Of a stretch of DNA of 64,000 nucleotides, positions 63,317 to 64,000 are shown piece by piece. This DNA is from ZC4RG30 sp963777735 (GTDB lineage: Bacteria > Pseudomonadota > Gammaproteobacteria > Steroidobacterales > Steroidobacteraceae). The DNA lies in NCBI GenBank assembly GCA_963777735.1, contig CAVZRQ010000003.1:20425-84424 (forward strand), given 5' to 3'. Positions within the stretch are counted from its first letter, which is position 1, and the number at the start of each line of letters is the position of its first letter. Both the position numbers and the translations under genes were made by a program. A model generated the notes under the pieces. The model worked only from the letters and a program-made list of their open reading frames with translations. It did no database searches and was not told the origin of the DNA.

Positions 63317-64000
63317 ATGAGCTCCATGAAGATCGACAAGAAGATCGTCAAGTACCGCGTCAGCAAGCCGGAAGACAAGGTCGTCGACATCAAGCCGGCC
63401 GCGCCGGCTGCCAAGCCGGTTTCCAATGTCGTGCGCATGCACGAGGAGATCGCAGCGCCCCGAGATGCTCATCGGCAGCACGTACAAGATCAAGACGCCC
63501 GTCTCCGATCACGCCATGTACGTCACCATCAACGACATCGTGCTGAACGAAGGCACCGAGCACGAGTCGCGCCGGCCGTTCGAGATCTTCATCAACTCGA
63601 AGAACCTCGACCACTTCCAGTGGATCGTCGCGCTCACGCGCAGTCATCTCCGCCGTGTTCCGCAAGGGCGGCGACGTCACCTTCCTCGTCGAAGAGCTGA
63701 AGGCCGTGTTCGATCCGCGCGGCGGCTACTGGCAGTCGGGCGGGCGGTTCATGCCTTCCATCATTGCCGAGCTCGGCCATGTGATCGAGAAGCACCTGCA
63801 GATGATCGGCATGCTGCGCGAGGTCGGCGCTCGATGAGCACCAGCAGAAGCTGGTGAATGAGAAGCGGGCGGAGTTCGAGGCCCGGCAGAAGCAGACGGA
63901 TGCATTCAGCAAGTCGCATTTCCCGGATGGCGCGCAGTTGTGCACGAAGTGCAGCACGGCGGCTGTGGTGATGATGGATGGGTGTATGACTTGCTTGAAT
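63317..64000 (+). CDS. nrdJb: Class II ribonucleotide reductase subunit NrdJb (TSCPD domain), cut by window edge, three frame breaks
   Basis: Removing one base near 63455, 63636 and 63828 joins three frames. The N-terminal part is basic (KIDKKIVKYRVSKPEDK), then TSCPD-type sequence (MLIGSTYKIKTPVSDHAMYV, RRPFEIFINSKNLDHFQW), VISAVFRKGGDVTFLVEELK and a C-terminal Cys motif, CxxC then CxxC (63943-64000), which re-reduces the active site or binds zinc. The stop lies beyond the edge, just after MTCLN. In P. aeruginosa both NrdJa and NrdJb are needed for activity. Confidence 0.85.

Overview
The window is GC-rich (about 65% by eye) and gene-dense, with short intergenic gaps and many 4-base start/stop overlaps. 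The housekeeping genes point to a gammaproteobacterium: rpsU, yqeY, dnaG and rpoD on one strand with tsaD divergent, a class 2 (quinone-linked) pyrD, folB-folK next to a FolM-type pteridine reductase, a bacterial cca with an HD domain, and a split class II ribonucleotide reductase (NrdJa/NrdJb). I cannot place it further from sequence alone; a relative of Steroidobacterales, Nevskiales or Xanthomonadales would fit. I see no rRNA, tRNA, CRISPR array or insertion sequence.

Layout. 0-4.3 kb: the end of an aspartyl-protease-like membrane protein, a secreted glucose/sorbosone dehydrogenase, an Xre/RES toxin-antitoxin pair with a broken toxin, a glyoxalase-fold protein and a rhomboid protease. 4.3-20.7 kb: one long co-directional run with overlapping genes (DUF4159, membrane vWA protein, caspase-fold protein, TPR/zinc peptidase, MoxR ATPase, DUF58, BatA-like vWA, very large Gln/Gly-rich DUF4175-like protein), followed by a GlcD-type FAD oxidase and a DUF6929-like protein. 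This is the most system-like and least understood part. 20.7-25.4 kb, minus strand: an esterase, pyrD, a small iron-permease-family protein, a Tat-exported SDR, TspO and an unknown protein. 25.4-29.6 kb: a Vgb-like propeller, a small membrane protein and a thioredoxin-fold lipoprotein, facing a RIO kinase and OsmC. 29.6-38.8 kb: the macromolecular-synthesis genes and folate genes, with an MFS transporter inserted between yqeY and dnaG. 38.8-42.4 kb: a MidA-type methyltransferase, a flavin-dependent oxidoreductase, and a sensor-kinase-like protein lacking its phospho-acceptor His. 42.4-53.1 kb: katG, then an NtrB/NtrC-type pair divergent from a sigma54-controlled MacAB-like efflux operon ending in a three-repeat exported protein. 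53.1-60.8 kb: cca, peptidases, a TetR/CPBP unit, a VapB remnant, hsp20, and a PadR/membrane-protein pair. 60.8-64 kb: a nucleotide-metabolism control region and nrdJa-nrdJb, the latter running off the edge.

How they fit together. The 4.3-18.35 kb genes look like one transcript encoding an envelope machine: a MoxR AAA+ ATPase, three von Willebrand-type proteins, a metallopeptidase, a caspase-fold protein with no catalytic Cys visible, and a large coiled-coil/low-complexity membrane protein. The 44.7-53.1 kb genes look like a signal-responsive export system: kinase to sigma54 activator to a -24/-12 promoter to adaptor, ATPase and permease.

Caution on frame. Thirteen genes carry small frame breaks (33 sites, about 36 bases). 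Nearly all are explained by one extra base, most often a C beside a G, and 25 sites lie in 8.7-20.2 kb. Reading through them restores full-length, family-typical proteins, so I annotate these as genes with corrected spans and treat the breaks as either a systematic sequence error or very recent lesions.
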